A DNA stretch of 64,000 bases, from the NCBI RefSeq assembly GCF_014650595.1, contig NZ_BMVG01000016.1, positions 1 to 64,000 on the forward strand, read 5' to 3'. Below, one piece after another: positions 17,500-26,608 of this stretch. Under the pieces are notes generated by a model. It did not search any database. It saw only the letters and a list, made by a program, of their open reading frames with translations, and had not been told where the DNA came from. The position numbers and the translations under genes were made by a program. How positions within the stretch are numbered: the stretch's first letter is position 1; each line of letters begins with the position of its first letter. This DNA comes from Streptomyces alanosinicus (GTDB taxonomy: Bacteria > Actinomycetota > Actinomycetes > Streptomycetales > Streptomycetaceae).

Positions 17500-18108
17500 T
17501 CAGCCGGCGGTGTGGTCCCGGTACGGCACCCGGGCCAGCTCGTGGACCTCGCCGACCGTGCCCCACTCGTTTCCGCCGAGCCGGGACAGCGGCCGTAGCC
17601 GCCCGATGTCGGGGCGGCCGTCCACCAGCACGTCCTCGGTGACGACGGCGTGCACGACGCGGCCGAACACCACCGTCGAATCACCGAGGCGCAGCGTCGA
17701 GTGCAGCGTGCACTCCAGGGCGACCGGAGACGCCGCCACCCGCGGCGGACGCACCCGCAGCGACGGCTCCCGCTCGATGCCCACGGCGTCGAACTCGCCC
17801 TGTTCGCGCGGGAAGTCGGTCGCGGTCGCGTTGATCTGGGCGAAGAGCGGCTCCGGCGCGAAGTTGACGACGAACTCGCCGCTCTCCTCGACATTGCGCA
17901 GCGAGTCCTTGCGGCCCACCGACGTGAACTGGACGACGGGCGGATCGGTGCAGGCCACGGTGAAGAACGAGTGCGGGGCCAGGTTCGCCGTCTCGCCGTC
18001 CGGCGCGAGGGTGGAGACCCAGGCGATCGGCCGGGGGACGACGACGGAGGTGAGCAGACGGTAGAACGCCCCGGTCGTCATGGACTCGGGTGAGTAGTCG
18101 ACACGCAT
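17500..18108 (-). CDS. Flavin reductase-like FMN-binding protein
   Basis: A 202-residue flavoprotein of the flavin-reductase-like family. VPRPIAWVSTLAPDG, NLAPHSFFTVACTDPP and EFVVNF are the typical FMN-binding strands of the split barrel. Such proteins reduce flavin with NAD(P)H or act as FMN oxidoreductases on unknown substrates. A complete single gene, followed 30 bp upstream by the thioesterase gene on the same strand, so the two may be co-transcribed. Confidence 0.8.
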   Translation of the reverse strand: MRVDYSPESMTTGAFYRLLTSVVVPRPIAWVSTLAPDGETANLAPHSFFTVACTDPPVVQFTSVGRKDSLRNVEESGEFVVNFAPEPLFAQINATATDFPREQGEFDAVGIEREPSLRVRPPRVAASPVALECTLHSTLRLGDSTVVFGRVVHAVVTEDVLVDGRPDIGRLRPLSRLGGNEWGTVGEVHELARVPYRDHTAG

Positions 18109-18137
18109 GACAGCACGCTAACGCGCAGGGCAGCAGG

Positions 18138-18932
18138 CTAAGCGTTGCCCCCGGGCAGCGGGCGCACCGTGAGGGTCTGCTGGGCCTGCCCGACCGGGCC
18201 GTCGATGTCATGCAGGACACTGCTGGTGAGGCCCTGGCCGGTGGGTCCGAAGGCGACCGTGGTGTCCAGGCCCGCCCAGCGGCCGGCCGGCTGCCGGTGC
18301 AGATGGATCGTCAGGTCGAGGTTGGGGAACATCCACTCGGCCGCCGGCCGGAGCACGGCGATGCCGTTGGCCGTGTCGATCAGCGCGACATAGGTCGCGA
18401 GGGGGCTGGACGGCTCGCCGGCGACGAGGTCGAGGGCCGTGGTGATCCAGGCCGCGGCGCGGCCGGGCTGCGCGGGGCCGGCCGGCCGGACCTCGACGGA
18501 GGCGCAGTGGCCGCCGGGCCAGAGCGAGCCCAGCGAGTGGCCGGTGAGCCCGTCCGGCGGGGGAAGGCGGTCCACCGGACCGCCGGCCACGGCACGCGTG
18601 TCCACCTCGGTGAGCAGCCAGGCACGGGCCCGGACCACCGGTCGGTCCGCGATGCTGACGACCGCTTCGAGCAGCTCGATGGTGCGTCCCGGCCGGATCG
18701 ACTCCACCTGGATCTCGCACTCGTCCAGGGCGAGGCGCCCCAGGATGTCGAAGCTGATCCGGGACAGCAGCAGCCCGGTCGGCGGGCGCTCGGCGCGGTA
18801 CTGGTCGATCGCGTGCACCACGAGTCCGGCCAGCGGGCTGAAGTGCTGCTCGGCGGTGTCCCACGCGCCGCTCGCGTGCGGGGTGGGCTTGTAGCGATGC
18901 CGGTCGATGCGCTCGAAGTAGCTGGCGGCCAA
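18138..18932 (-). CDS. Acyl-CoA thioesterase, TesB-like double hotdog
   Basis: A 264-residue protein starting at TTG 18932 with GAAGAGG six bases upstream. It starts LAASYFERIDRHRYKPTP and has two hotdog halves (LLLSRISFDILGRL in the first, WMFPNLDLTIHLHR in the second). This matches actinobacterial TesB-type thioesterases that hydrolyse acyl-CoA. The specificity is unknown. Confidence 0.8.
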   Translation of the reverse strand: MAASYFERIDRHRYKPTPHASGAWDTAEQHFSPLAGLVVHAIDQYRAERPPTGLLLSRISFDILGRLALDECEIQVESIRPGRTIELLEAVVSIADRPVVRARAWLLTEVDTRAVAGGPVDRLPPPDGLTGHSLGSLWPGGHCASVEVRPAGPAQPGRAAAWITTALDLVAGEPSSPLATYVALIDTANGIAVLRPAAEWMFPNLDLTIHLHRQPAGRWAGLDTTVAFGPTGQGLTSSVLHDIDGPVGQAQQTLTVRPLPGGNA

Positions 18933-18950
18933 CGGGTGCCTCTTCTCAAG

Positions 18951-18998
18951 GTGTCCGGGTGCGTGCGGCGTTGCGTGTCCGGGTGCGCGGGGCGTTGC
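18951..18998. repeat. 24-bp tandem duplication upstream of the thioesterase gene
   Basis: GTGTCCGGGTGCGTGCGGCG-type units at 18951-18974 and 18975-18998 are contiguous and nearly identical (22 of 24 bases or better). They lie just upstream of the thioesterase ribosome site. Confidence 0.8.
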
Positions 18999-19035
18999 GC
19001 AGATGGCTGCACCGTACACCTGGATGGTGGCCCGC

Positions 19036-19245
19036 TCATGGGCCGGTCTTGATCGTCTTCATGGTCAGACGGGAGTCGGTCCGCAGCACACAGGGCAGCC
19101 CGCCGAGCTTGTCCACCAGGAAGGCCTTGTACGCGGCATGGTCGGCGACGGCCACGCGGACGAAATAGTCGGGGCGGCCGTACATACGGCGGAACTCGAC
19201 GACCTCGTCGTAGCCCGCGACGATCTCCTCGAACTCCACGCACAT
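19036..19245 (-). pseudogene. Lrp/AsnC regulator remnant (ligand-binding RAM domain only)
   Basis: The frame reads EFEEIVAGYDEVVEFRRMYG, PDYFVRVAVADHAAYKAF and LRTDSRLTMKTIKT, the effector-binding RAM domain at the C-terminus of Lrp/AsnC regulators. A full regulator is about 150 residues. The N-terminal helix-turn-helix is absent and the sequence runs straight into the azlC start region. A GGCAGGAGG motif upstream of a GTG could drive a stand-alone RAM protein of about 65 residues, but loss of the DNA-binding half is simpler. Lrp genes are commonly divergent from azlCD. Confidence 0.7.
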
Positions 19246-19288
19246 ACCTCCTGCCGTCGCCGGTGGTCCCGCGCCGGCCGCGCCCCCC

Positions 19289-19987
19289 GTGCCGTCCCGG
19301 ACGCCCTCCGAGGCGCGGGCCGCCCTCGGGGACCCGGCCTCCGTGGGACTGGGCTTCGTCCCGCTCGGTGTCGCCTCCGGCGTGCTCGTCGTCCACGCGG
19401 GGGTCGACTGGTGGTGGGCGAGCCTGTCCAGCGCGCTGATCTACGGCGGGTCCTTCGAGTTCCCGCTGATCGGCATGGCCACCGCGGCCCTGCCGCTGGC
19501 CTCGGTCGCCGTCTCGGCGTTCCTCGTGAACGTCCGGCACGTCTTCTCCGCGCTGTCCTTCCCACTGCACCGGGTCGAGGGCCCGCCCGGCAAGGCGTAC
19601 GGCACCTTCGCGTTGTGTGACGAGGCCTGTGCGCTGACCGCCGGGGAGCAGGCCCGCTCCTGGTCCGGGCGGCGCATCCGCTGGTTGCGGCTCCTCCTGC
19701 ATCTGTACTGGGCCGGCGGCTCCACCGCCGGGGCGCTGCTCGGCTCGCTGATCCCGGAGGGTGTCACCGGCCTGGACTTCGCGCTCACGGCCCTGTTCGC
19801 CGTACTCGCGCTCGATGCCGTCCGCGACCGGCGCGGCGATCTGCCCACGCTGCCGCTCGCCCTGCTGAGCGCGCTCACCGCCCGGCTGCTCTTCCCGGGC
19901 GGCCTGCTGCCCGCCGCCTTCGCCCTGTTCACCGCCGGGCTCCTGATCCGCCGCCTGGCCACCCGAGAAAGCCCGGGCCATGCCTGA
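19289..19987 (+). CDS. azlC: AzlC-family branched-chain amino acid exporter, large subunit
   Basis: A 232-residue polytopic membrane protein. GLGFVPLGVASGVLVV, GGSFEFPLIGMATA, FLVNVRHVFSALSF and YGTFALCDEACAL are AzlC hallmarks. With AzlD it exports branched-chain amino acids or analogues. The start is the GTG at 19289. It overlaps azlD by 8 bp, so they form a translationally coupled pair. The divergent Lrp gene that would normally control it is truncated. Confidence 0.85.
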   Translation: MPSRTPSEARAALGDPASVGLGFVPLGVASGVLVVHAGVDWWWASLSSALIYGGSFEFPLIGMATAALPLASVAVSAFLVNVRHVFSALSFPLHRVEGPPGKAYGTFALCDEACALTAGEQARSWSGRRIRWLRLLLHLYWAGGSTAGALLGSLIPEGVTGLDFALTALFAVLALDAVRDRRGDLPTLPLALLSALTARLLFPGGLLPAAFALFTAGLLIRRLATRESPGHA

Positions 19988-20318
19988 CACGACCTGCCTC
20001 GTCGTCGCGGTCCTCGTCTCCGCCGCCGTCACCTGGGCGTTGCGCGTCCTGCCCTTCGCCGTGGTCGGACCGCTGCGCGCGAGCCCGACCGTGCAGTACC
20101 TGAGCACCCGGATACCCGCCGGGATCATGGTGATCCTCGTCGTGTACTGCCTGCGCGACACGCCACTCACCCGCACCGCCGGGCTGTCGCCGGCGGCGGC
20201 CCTGGCCGTCACCGTCGGTGTGCACCTGCGGCGCCGCAACGCCCCGCTGAGCATCCTGGCCGGCACCGCCGCCCATGTCGCGCTCGCCAGCACGGTCTTC
20301 GCGCACCGAGGACCGTGA
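19980..20318 (+). CDS. azlD: AzlD-family small exporter subunit
   Basis: A 112-residue protein with four predicted helices. TWALRVLPFAVVGPL, YLSTRIPAGIMVILVVY and HLRRRNAPLSILAGTAAHVAL are typical of AzlD. It partners with AzlC in the inner membrane. Confidence 0.85.
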   Translation: MPDTTCLVVAVLVSAAVTWALRVLPFAVVGPLRASPTVQYLSTRIPAGIMVILVVYCLRDTPLTRTAGLSPAAALAVTVGVHLRRRNAPLSILAGTAAHVALASTVFAHRGP

Positions 20319-20329
20319 CGTGCGATGCG

Positions 20330-20365
20330 GTCCGGGTGCCGCGCACCGGTGGGCGGCACCCGGAC
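20330..20365. terminator. Bidirectional terminator between azlD and the azoreductase gene
   Basis: Perfect 12-bp stem GTCCGGGTGCCG / CGGCACCCGGAC with a 12-base loop, lying between two convergent genes. Confidence 0.85.
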
Positions 20366-20381
20366 GACCGGGACGGACCGG

Positions 20382-21032
20382 TCAGGCCGCGAGGCGCTCC
20401 GCGAGCTGCTTGGCCTTCGTGGCGGCCTCCTGGAGGGCGCGGTCGCGCGAGGCCTCGTACAGCGGGACCAGCTCGGACATCGCCGGGTTCTGCGGGGCCA
20501 TGGTCAGCTCCGGGACGATGAAGTCGACGTCCAGGCCGAGGCCGTCGGAGAGGACGGCCGTGAGGTAGTTCTGCACGTAGTCGAGTCCCTCGCGCGGGGT
20601 GCCCGGACCGTATGCGCCGCCCCGGCTGGCGACGACGGTCACCGGGGTGCCCTCGGCGGACCGGGTCTCGCCCGCGGTGCGGCCCATGAGGATCACGTTG
20701 TCCAGCCAGGCCTTCAGGGTCGAGGGGATCGTGAAGTTGTACATCGGGGCGCCGATCAGCACCGCGTCGGCCTGCTCCAGCTCCTCGATCAGCCGGACGC
20801 GCTCGGCGAAGGCCGCGGCCTGCTCCGGCGTGTGGGACGCGGGGTCGGCGAAGCCGGCGGTGTGCGATGCGGCGCTGATGTGCGGGACGGGCCGCATCGC
20901 GAGGTCGCGGTGGACGACGGTGCCCTCGGGGTGCTGCTCCTGCCAATGGGCGCGGAAGGCCTCCGTCACGGCGCGCGAGACCGAGGCCTCGGCCGGGAGT
21001 ACGGACGAGTCGATGTGCAGCAGGGTGGCCAT
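20382..21032 (-). CDS. azoR: FMN-dependent NADH azoreductase
   Basis: A 216-residue flavodoxin-fold quinone/azo reductase. LHIDSSVLPAEASVSRAV binds FMN phosphate, APMYNFTIPSTLKAWLDNV is the signature, and SRGGAYGPGTPREGLDYVQNYL closes the flavin site. It reduces quinones and azo compounds with NADH. It is divergent from an HxlR regulator, which in this family usually represses it in response to electrophiles. Confidence 0.9.
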   Translation of the reverse strand: MATLLHIDSSVLPAEASVSRAVTEAFRAHWQEQHPEGTVVHRDLAMRPVPHISAASHTAGFADPASHTPEQAAAFAERVRLIEELEQADAVLIGAPMYNFTIPSTLKAWLDNVILMGRTAGETRSAEGTPVTVVASRGGAYGPGTPREGLDYVQNYLTAVLSDGLGLDVDFIVPELTMAPQNPAMSELVPLYEASRDRALQEAATKAKQLAERLAA

Positions 21033-21180
21033 GGTGACTCCACAAAGGGGTGAAAGAGGGCAAGGGGGAGAGAGCCCGACGGCACGGGTGCGCCGAGGGC
21101 TGATGTTTCGTACTCGACTATCTCTAACACAGGGACTTACTTTTTTTCATCCCCCTACGGTGAAGTAGTACCCTGATCGC

Positions 21181-21573
21181 ATGGCGGCGGACATGACCCA
21201 CGACAGCGCGGCGTGCAAGCAGGTGGACGACGGCATCACCCGTGTCTTCCAGCTGCTCGGAAAGCGCTGGAGCGGCCCCATCGTGGCCGTGCTGGTGGAA
21301 GCGCCCGCACACTTCGCCGACCTGCGCCGGGCCGTCCCCGGCATCAGCGAACGCATGCTGTCCGACCGGCTCGCGGAACTCGGCGCGGCCGGGCTCGTGC
21401 TCCGCGAGGTCGAGGAGGGCCCGCCGCTGCGCGTCTCCTACCGGCTGACCGAGGCCGGTGCCGCCCTGGAGCCGGCCCTTCGCGAGCTGGGCGAATGGGC
21501 CAAGGCCCATCTGCCGGACGCGCCGACGTGCCCCGGCGTGCGGCGTGCGGGGGCCGCGGGAGCACCGGCGTAG
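21181..21573 (+). CDS. HxlR-family transcriptional regulator
   Basis: A 130-residue winged-helix protein. ACKQVDDGITRVFQLLGKRW has the single N-terminal Cys typical of redox- or electrophile-sensing HxlR/YodB proteins. FADLRRAVPGISERMLSDRL is the recognition helix and GPPLRVSYRLT the wing. The shared 148-bp promoter with azoR makes azoR the likely target. Confidence 0.88.
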   Translation: MAADMTHDSAACKQVDDGITRVFQLLGKRWSGPIVAVLVEAPAHFADLRRAVPGISERMLSDRLAELGAAGLVLREVEEGPPLRVSYRLTEAGAALEPALRELGEWAKAHLPDAPTCPGVRRAGAAGAPA

Positions 21574-21619
21574 GACCGCCCCGCCGAACGGCACGAAGCT
21601 TCGGTCCGGGCCGAGCGCG

Positions 21620-21639
21620 TACGGGGGTTGTCCCCCGTA
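21620..21639. terminator. Hairpin after the HxlR gene
   Basis: Perfect 8-bp stem TACGGGGG / CCCCCGTA with loop TTGT, 47 bp past the stop and before the S41 peptidase ribosome site. Confidence 0.7.
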
Positions 21640-21725
21640 TCGATGCACCAGGGTGCCCGATGGTGCGCGGCAGGGCCCGTCGGCGACCGTGGTCTTCCGC
21701 GAACACTCATCGGAAGGACCCGCTC

Positions 21726-23099
21726 GTGCGTACCCTCACGGCCACCGCCGCCGCCCTGTTCCTCGCCGCCGGCGCCGTACCGGCCGCCGCGGCCTCACCA
21801 TCGGGACCGGCCGCCACCGACGGGGTGTGGCGGATGGAGGGTTACGGCACCGTCCTCGTCCTGCGCGGCGGAGTGATGCAGGAGTACCAGACGACGTCCG
21901 TCAGTTGCCTGAAGGGCGACACCTCGCGGCAGACCGGCCCCGGCACCTACGCGACGACGGACGGCTCCGTGCTCACCGTACGGACCGTGCACGACCGCGA
22001 TCACGCGCTGCTCGCCATCGACAGCTCGGTGGGACACCGCATGCTGCACCGCATGAGCGCCCTGCCCGCCGACTGCGGCCGTCCGGCCGCCAAGGACCCG
22101 CGCACCTCCTTCGACGTCTTCTGGCAGACCTTCGAGGAGAACTACCCCTTCTTCGCCCAGAAGCACATCGACTGGCAGGCCGTCCGCGACCGGTACCGGC
22201 CGCTGGTGCACAAGGACACCACGAAGGACGAACTCTTCGACATCTTCAGCCAGATGGTGCGCCCGCTGTACGACGCCCATGCCACGGTGATGGACGACGG
22301 CCGCATCTTCGGCCAGGTCCGCCCCGGCACGGAGAACGCGGGCCCGGAACTGGACGCCAAGGTCAAGAAGTACATCGAGGCCCGTGACCTCAAGGACGCC
22401 TCCTACCGCCAGGACTTCGGCGCGGGCCGGATCACCTACGCCGACCTGCCGGGCGACCTCGGCTATCTGCGCATCTCCGGATTCGGCGGCTACGCCGGCG
22501 ACGGCGCGCCGTACACCGCCGAACAGGCCGAACTCGACCGGATGTTGAACACGGTGCTCACCCGGGACCGGACCGAGCGGCTCAAGGGACTCGTCATCGA
22601 CCTGCGGATCAACGGCGGCGGCGCCGACACCCTCGGCATCCGGATCGCCCAGCGGCTGACCGACTCGCCGTACCTCGCCTACGCCAAACGCGTCCGCAAC
22701 GACCCGGCCGACCCCACCCGGCACACGCATCCCGAGCCCGTGCCCGTCGTCCCGGCCGACGCGACCCGCTACACCGGCCCGGTCGCCGTCCTGACCGGCG
22801 GATCGACGATCAGCGCGGGGGAGACCTTCACCCAGGCCCTGATGGACCGGCCGGGGCGGACCATACGCATCGGACAGGCCACCCAGGGTGTCTTCTCCGA
22901 CGTGCTGGGGCGTCGCCTGCCCGACGGACTGGCCTTCGGCCTGCCCAACGAGGAGTTCCTGACCCGCACCGGCCGCACCTTCGACGGCACCGGAATTCCG
23001 CCGCAGCTGACCGAACCGGTCTTCACCAAGGAGGAGTTCGACAAGAACCGCGACTCGGCCTTCGACCGGGCGGTCAATCTGCTGGGCGGCCGCGGCTGA
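21726..23099 (+). CDS. Secreted S41-family peptidase
   Basis: A 457-residue serine peptidase of the C-terminal processing/tricorn family, starting at GTG 21726 behind GGAAGGA. The signal peptide ends near PAAAAS. The helical region with FEENYPFFAQKHIDWQ is typical of this branch. The catalytic core is GLVIDLRINGGGADTLG, and the nucleophile Ser lies in AVLTGGSTISAGETFTQAL, with the expected Lys region further on. No PDZ domain is obvious. It converges on the ligase gene with only 6 bp between stops. Confidence 0.85.
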   Translation: MRTLTATAAALFLAAGAVPAAAASPSGPAATDGVWRMEGYGTVLVLRGGVMQEYQTTSVSCLKGDTSRQTGPGTYATTDGSVLTVRTVHDRDHALLAIDSSVGHRMLHRMSALPADCGRPAAKDPRTSFDVFWQTFEENYPFFAQKHIDWQAVRDRYRPLVHKDTTKDELFDIFSQMVRPLYDAHATVMDDGRIFGQVRPGTENAGPELDAKVKKYIEARDLKDASYRQDFGAGRITYADLPGDLGYLRISGFGGYAGDGAPYTAEQAELDRMLNTVLTRDRTERLKGLVIDLRINGGGADTLGIRIAQRLTDSPYLAYAKRVRNDPADPTRHTHPEPVPVVPADATRYTGPVAVLTGGSTISAGETFTQALMDRPGRTIRIGQATQGVFSDVLGRRLPDGLAFGLPNEEFLTRTGRTFDGTGIPPQLTEPVFTKEEFDKNRDSAFDRAVNLLGGRG

Positions 23100-23105
23100 C
23101 CCGGA

Positions 23106-24584
23106 TCAGTCCACCGGCCAGGTGTGCACCGGGGCGTTGAGGTGCATGTAGTCGATGTACAGCTGGGTCATCCGGCGCAGCGCCTCGTGGCGGCCGGTGT
23201 GTGTGGTGGCGTCGAGGTGGTGGAGCACCTCCTTCTGCCACACCGCACCATTGCGGGCCGTCACACAGCGCTGCTCGATGATGCCGAGCAGCGGCTCCCG
23301 CCAGGCCTCGTCCATGCCGGACAGGGCGAGGCCGTGGTGGGCCAGGGGCAGCAGCCGCCGCAGGACCAGTTCCGGCACCGGCACCTCGCCCATCCCGGGC
23401 CAGTACAGCAGGGCCTCGATGCCGTGCCGGGCGGCGGTGTGCAGATTGTCCTGGGCCGCCGCGAAGGACATCCGCGACCACACCGGACGGTCCTCCTCCA
23501 CCAGGGCCCGGGTGAGCCCGTAGTAGAAGGCGCCGTTGGCGAGTGTGTCGGCGACGGTGGGGCCGGCGGGCAGCACCCGGTTCTCCACCCGGATGTGCGG
23601 GAGGTCGTGCGAGACGGCGTACACCGGGCGGTTCCAGCGGTAGATCGTGCCGTTGTGCAGCGTCAGTTCGCCGAGTTCGGGGACGTCGCCGCGGTCCAGC
23701 GTCTCCGCCGGGTCCTGCTCCTCGCACAGCGGGAGGAGCGCCGGGAAGTAGCGCAGGTTCTCCTCGAAGAGGTCGAAGACGCTGTTGATCCACCGCTCCC
23801 CGAACCACACCCGGGGGCGTACCCCCTGCACCTTGATCTCCTCCGGGCGGGTGTCCGTGGCCTGTTCGAACAGCGGGACGCGGGTCTCGTGCCACAGCTC
23901 CTTGCCGAACAGGAACGGCGCGTTCGCGGCCAGCGCGACCTGGACCCCGGCGATCGCCTGGGCCGCGTTCCAGTAGTCGGCGAACTCCTCGGGCGAGACC
24001 TGGAGATGGAACTGCGTGCTGGTGCAGGCTGCTTCGGGGGTGATGGTGTCCGCGTAGGTGCGCAGCCGGTCCACGCCGTCGATCTCGATGCGCAGGTCCT
24101 CGCCGCGGGCCGCGAAGATCTGGTCGTTGAGCAGCTGGTAGCGCGGGTTCTCGGACAGGCTCTCCGCGCCGATGTCCTCCTGGCGCAGGGTGGGCAGGAT
24201 CCCGATCATGATCAGCCGGGTGCCGATCGACCTGGCACGCTCGTCGGCGTGGTTCAGCGCGGCGCGGATCTCCGACTCCCATGCGTCGGGGCCGCCCGCG
24301 ATCAGCCGCCGGGGCGGAACGTTGATCTCCAGGTTGAACCGGCCCAGTTCGGTGGACCAGGCGGGGTCGGAGATGGCCTGGAGCGCGTCGCTGTTGCGCA
24401 TCGCCGGCTCGGCCGCGTCGTCCACCAGGTTCAGTTCGATCTCCAGGCCGACCTGCGGCCGCTCGGACTCGAACCGTGCCTCGCGCAGCATCTGCGCCAG
24501 CGCGTCGAGACAGGCGTGCATCTTGACCCGGTACCGGCGGCGGTCCTCGCGCGTGAAGACGAGCGCCGGGACGTCGCGCCCCAT
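23106..24584 (-). CDS. Glutamate-cysteine ligase-like ATP-grasp-related enzyme (GCS2 type)
   Basis: A 492-residue protein from ATG 24584 (SD GGAGGG); an upstream GTG/ATG would lengthen it slightly. VGLEIELNLVDDAAEP, RFNLEINVPPR and CTSTQFHLQVSPEEF define the carboxylate-amine ligase fold, which joins glutamate to an amine using ATP. HIRVENRVLPAGPTVAD is the second conserved block. Known members make gamma-glutamyl-cysteine or other gamma-glutamyl amides. The amine substrate here is undetermined. It is not beside mycothiol or ergothioneine genes. Confidence 0.8.
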   Translation of the reverse strand: MGRDVPALVFTREDRRRYRVKMHACLDALAQMLREARFESERPQVGLEIELNLVDDAAEPAMRNSDALQAISDPAWSTELGRFNLEINVPPRRLIAGGPDAWESEIRAALNHADERARSIGTRLIMIGILPTLRQEDIGAESLSENPRYQLLNDQIFAARGEDLRIEIDGVDRLRTYADTITPEAACTSTQFHLQVSPEEFADYWNAAQAIAGVQVALAANAPFLFGKELWHETRVPLFEQATDTRPEEIKVQGVRPRVWFGERWINSVFDLFEENLRYFPALLPLCEEQDPAETLDRGDVPELGELTLHNGTIYRWNRPVYAVSHDLPHIRVENRVLPAGPTVADTLANGAFYYGLTRALVEEDRPVWSRMSFAAAQDNLHTAARHGIEALLYWPGMGEVPVPELVLRRLLPLAHHGLALSGMDEAWREPLLGIIEQRCVTARNGAVWQKEVLHHLDATTHTGRHEALRRMTQLYIDYMHLNAPVHTWPVD

Positions 24585-25016
24585 CGGCCCTCCAGCAGTC
24601 CCCTCGCCCCCCTGGTCGGACACCTCTCCACCAGCGTCGCACCATCACGCGACACCCACCAAGCGGGCGGAGGGCGGTGCGGGGCGGGGCGGGCGCGAGC
24701 GTGGAAGTGCGCAGGGATCGTGCCCCGGCGTCCGTGCCGCCGCTCGGGGCGACCAGCGGGTCCCAGCCCTGGTCGAAGACGCCGCCCACGGGCCGGCCGG
24801 CGGCCCGCAGCGGCGCGCAGCGGCGCGGTGCGGCTTTACAGGTGCCGTACGGCGATGGAGTCCACGCGCCATACGGCGATGGCGTCCCGGCCGCCCCGGC
24901 GAACTCCGGCAGACGGTCGCGGGACGCCCGGCCCTTTCTCGCCGGGCGACCGTCCGGTCACCGTCCGGTCACCGCTCCGTCTCACCGTCCGGTCACCGCT
25001 CCGTCTCACCGGCCGG
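24585..25016. other. 432-bp gene-free stretch with tandem repeats at its right end
   Basis: Lies between the ligase start and the methyltransferase stop. No supported gene is visible. The right end is filled by the 24-bp repeats described separately. Confidence 0.5.
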
Positions 25017-25031
25017 TCACCGCTCCGTCTT
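24950..25031. repeat. 24-bp tandem repeat, three full copies plus a partial, at a gene end
   Basis: Units CCGTCCGGTCACCGCTCCGT+CTCA at 24961-24984 and 24985-25008 are identical. A third with one substitution spans 25009-25031, and a partial copy precedes them at 24950-24960. The third unit covers the stop codon and last residues of the methyltransferase. Period 24 is a multiple of three. Confidence 0.9.
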
Positions 25032-25820
25032 GCGGCCCACCGCGCCGTAGAAGCCGATCTCCGCGGAGCCGGGCGGCGGGGTGGTGTCCGGGCGCCAGAA
25101 CGGCACTTGGGTGAGGCCCGGCTCGACCAGGTCGAAGCCGTCGAAGAACCGCTCGACCCGGTCGCGGGAGCGCAGGTTCATGCTGGCGGTCGCGTTGTTG
25201 TAGACCGCCTCGGCGTCACTGCGGTCGTCCGCGAAGTCGCCGGTCGCGTGCGAGAGCACCAGGAAGCTGCCGGCCGGGAGCGCGTCGCGCAGGGTGGCCA
25301 CGATCCGCTCGGGCTCGTCCGCGTCAGGGATGAAGTGGAGGATCGCGACGAGGAACAGGGCGACCGGCTGCCCGAAGTCGATGACCCGGCGGACCTCCGG
25401 ATGATCGATGACGGACTGCGGATCGCGCAGGTCGGCGAGGACGATGCTGGTCGTGCCGGCCCGGCTCAGCAGCGCGTCGGCGTGCGCCTTCACGATGGGG
25501 TCGTTGTCGACGTAGGCGACGCGCACGTCGTCGGCCAGCTCCTGGGCGACCTCGTGCACGTTCGGCGAGGTGGGGAGCCCGGTGCCGATGTCGAGGATCT
25601 GGCGCACACCGCTGCCGACGACATGGCGGACCGCACGGTGCAGGAAGGCGCGGTTGGCCCGCACGGAGATCCACACCTCGGGCGCCACGGCGGCCAGCCG
25701 GTCGCCCGCCGCCTGGTCCACCTCGTAGTTGTCCTTGCCGCCCAGAAGGTAGTCGTAGATCCGCGCGGGATGCGGCTTGCTGGTGTCGATGCGCACGGCC
25801 TGGCCGCCGTCCTGAGTCAC
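25017..25820 (-). CDS. SAM-dependent methyltransferase, DUF574 family
   Basis: A 267-residue protein starting at GTG 25820 behind GGAGGGGAG. The start region IDTSKPHPARIYDYLLGGKDNY is the hallmark of this actinobacterial family. Motif I is RQILDIGTGLPT, then VRVAYVDNDPIVKAHADAL, and the central strand is VALFLVAILHFIPD. The substrate is unknown. Members are very numerous in Streptomyces. Confidence 0.88.
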   Translation of the reverse strand: MTQDGGQAVRIDTSKPHPARIYDYLLGGKDNYEVDQAAGDRLAAVAPEVWISVRANRAFLHRAVRHVVGSGVRQILDIGTGLPTSPNVHEVAQELADDVRVAYVDNDPIVKAHADALLSRAGTTSIVLADLRDPQSVIDHPEVRRVIDFGQPVALFLVAILHFIPDADEPERIVATLRDALPAGSFLVLSHATGDFADDRSDAEAVYNNATASMNLRSRDRVERFFDGFDLVEPGLTQVPFWRPDTTPPPGSAEIGFYGAVGRKTER

Positions 25821-25981
25821 GCTGGGCTCCCCTCCATGACCGTCACGGCGTCGGTCCCGCAAACGGTTGGCCAAAGCTTCCCATATCAACTGCCTCACCG
25901 ATGCCGACAGTTCCGCCGGCGGAGAGGAACAGACCTGCTGATGGCCTTCCGAGGCCAGTCGTGCCACTCAGCGGGCAGGCG

Positions 25982-26059
25982 ATGAACCCGGGCATCCGGA
26001 CGGTCGAGGACATCGAGCAGGTCGCCGCCGGACTGCGGATGCCCGGACTCGTCAAGTGA
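25982..26059 (+). pseudogene. C-terminal scrap of an ABC-transport substrate-binding gene
   Basis: A 25-residue frame (NPGIRTVEDIEQVAAGLRMP) whose TGA overlaps the GTG of the permease as GTGA. The overlap and the helix-like tail suggest the end of the siderophore-binding protein that normally precedes FecCD permeases. Everything upstream is gone. The identity is inferred mainly from position. Confidence 0.4.
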
Positions 26060-26608
26060 GCCTGCGTACGGCCGTGTCGACGGCCGTGTCGACGGCCGTC
26101 GGGCTCGGCGTGCCGGTGCTGTCCGCCGCGTTCCCGGTGACCATCGGCCCGGCCGGCATCTCCGCCGCGGACGTGTGGACGCCTGTCGCCGCCCGTCCCG
26201 GCCTCGGGGACAGCACTCTCGCGCCCCTGCGGGACGGCACCGTGTGGGATCTGCGGATGCCCCGCACCCTGCTGGCCGCCGTGTGCGGGGCGGGACTCGC
26301 GCTCTGCGGGGCTGCGCTCGCGCTGTGCGGGGCGGTGATGCGGTGCTTGCCTGCCGCGCAATCCGCTCGCCGACCCGTTCGCGCTCGGTGTGTCCTCGGG
26401 CGCGTCCACCGGCGCGGTCGCCGTCGTCGTCCTCGGTGTGGGCGGGGGAGCGGTGTCGCTGCTGGCCGGCGCCGTCTTCCTGGTGTGGGTGGACGCCGCC
26501 GCCCGCACCGTCCTCGATCCCCAGGAGATCCCCGTCGGCGTGGTGATGTCCCTCTTCGGCGTGCCCGCCTTCGTGGCCGTGCTCCACCGGGGTCGGAGGA
26601 CCGCATGA
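26056..26608 (+). pseudogene. FecCD-type iron-siderophore permease, gutted
   Basis: The N-terminal part is recognisable (GTVWDLRMPRTLLAAVCGAGLALCG), with a local duplication of LCGAALALCGA. An indel near 26345 shifts frame into NPLADPFALGVSSGASTGAVAVVVLG. It then jumps to the C-terminus, TVLDPQEIPVGVVMSLFGVPAF. Roughly 150 or more central residues are missing. The stop overlaps the ATPase start as ATGA, preserving the old operon junction. It cannot form a permease. Confidence 0.85.

Noticed and set aside
23124..25985. A 953-residue plus-strand open frame
   Set aside because: It is antisense to the glutamate-cysteine ligase-like and DUF574 genes, which have clear motifs and ribosome sites.
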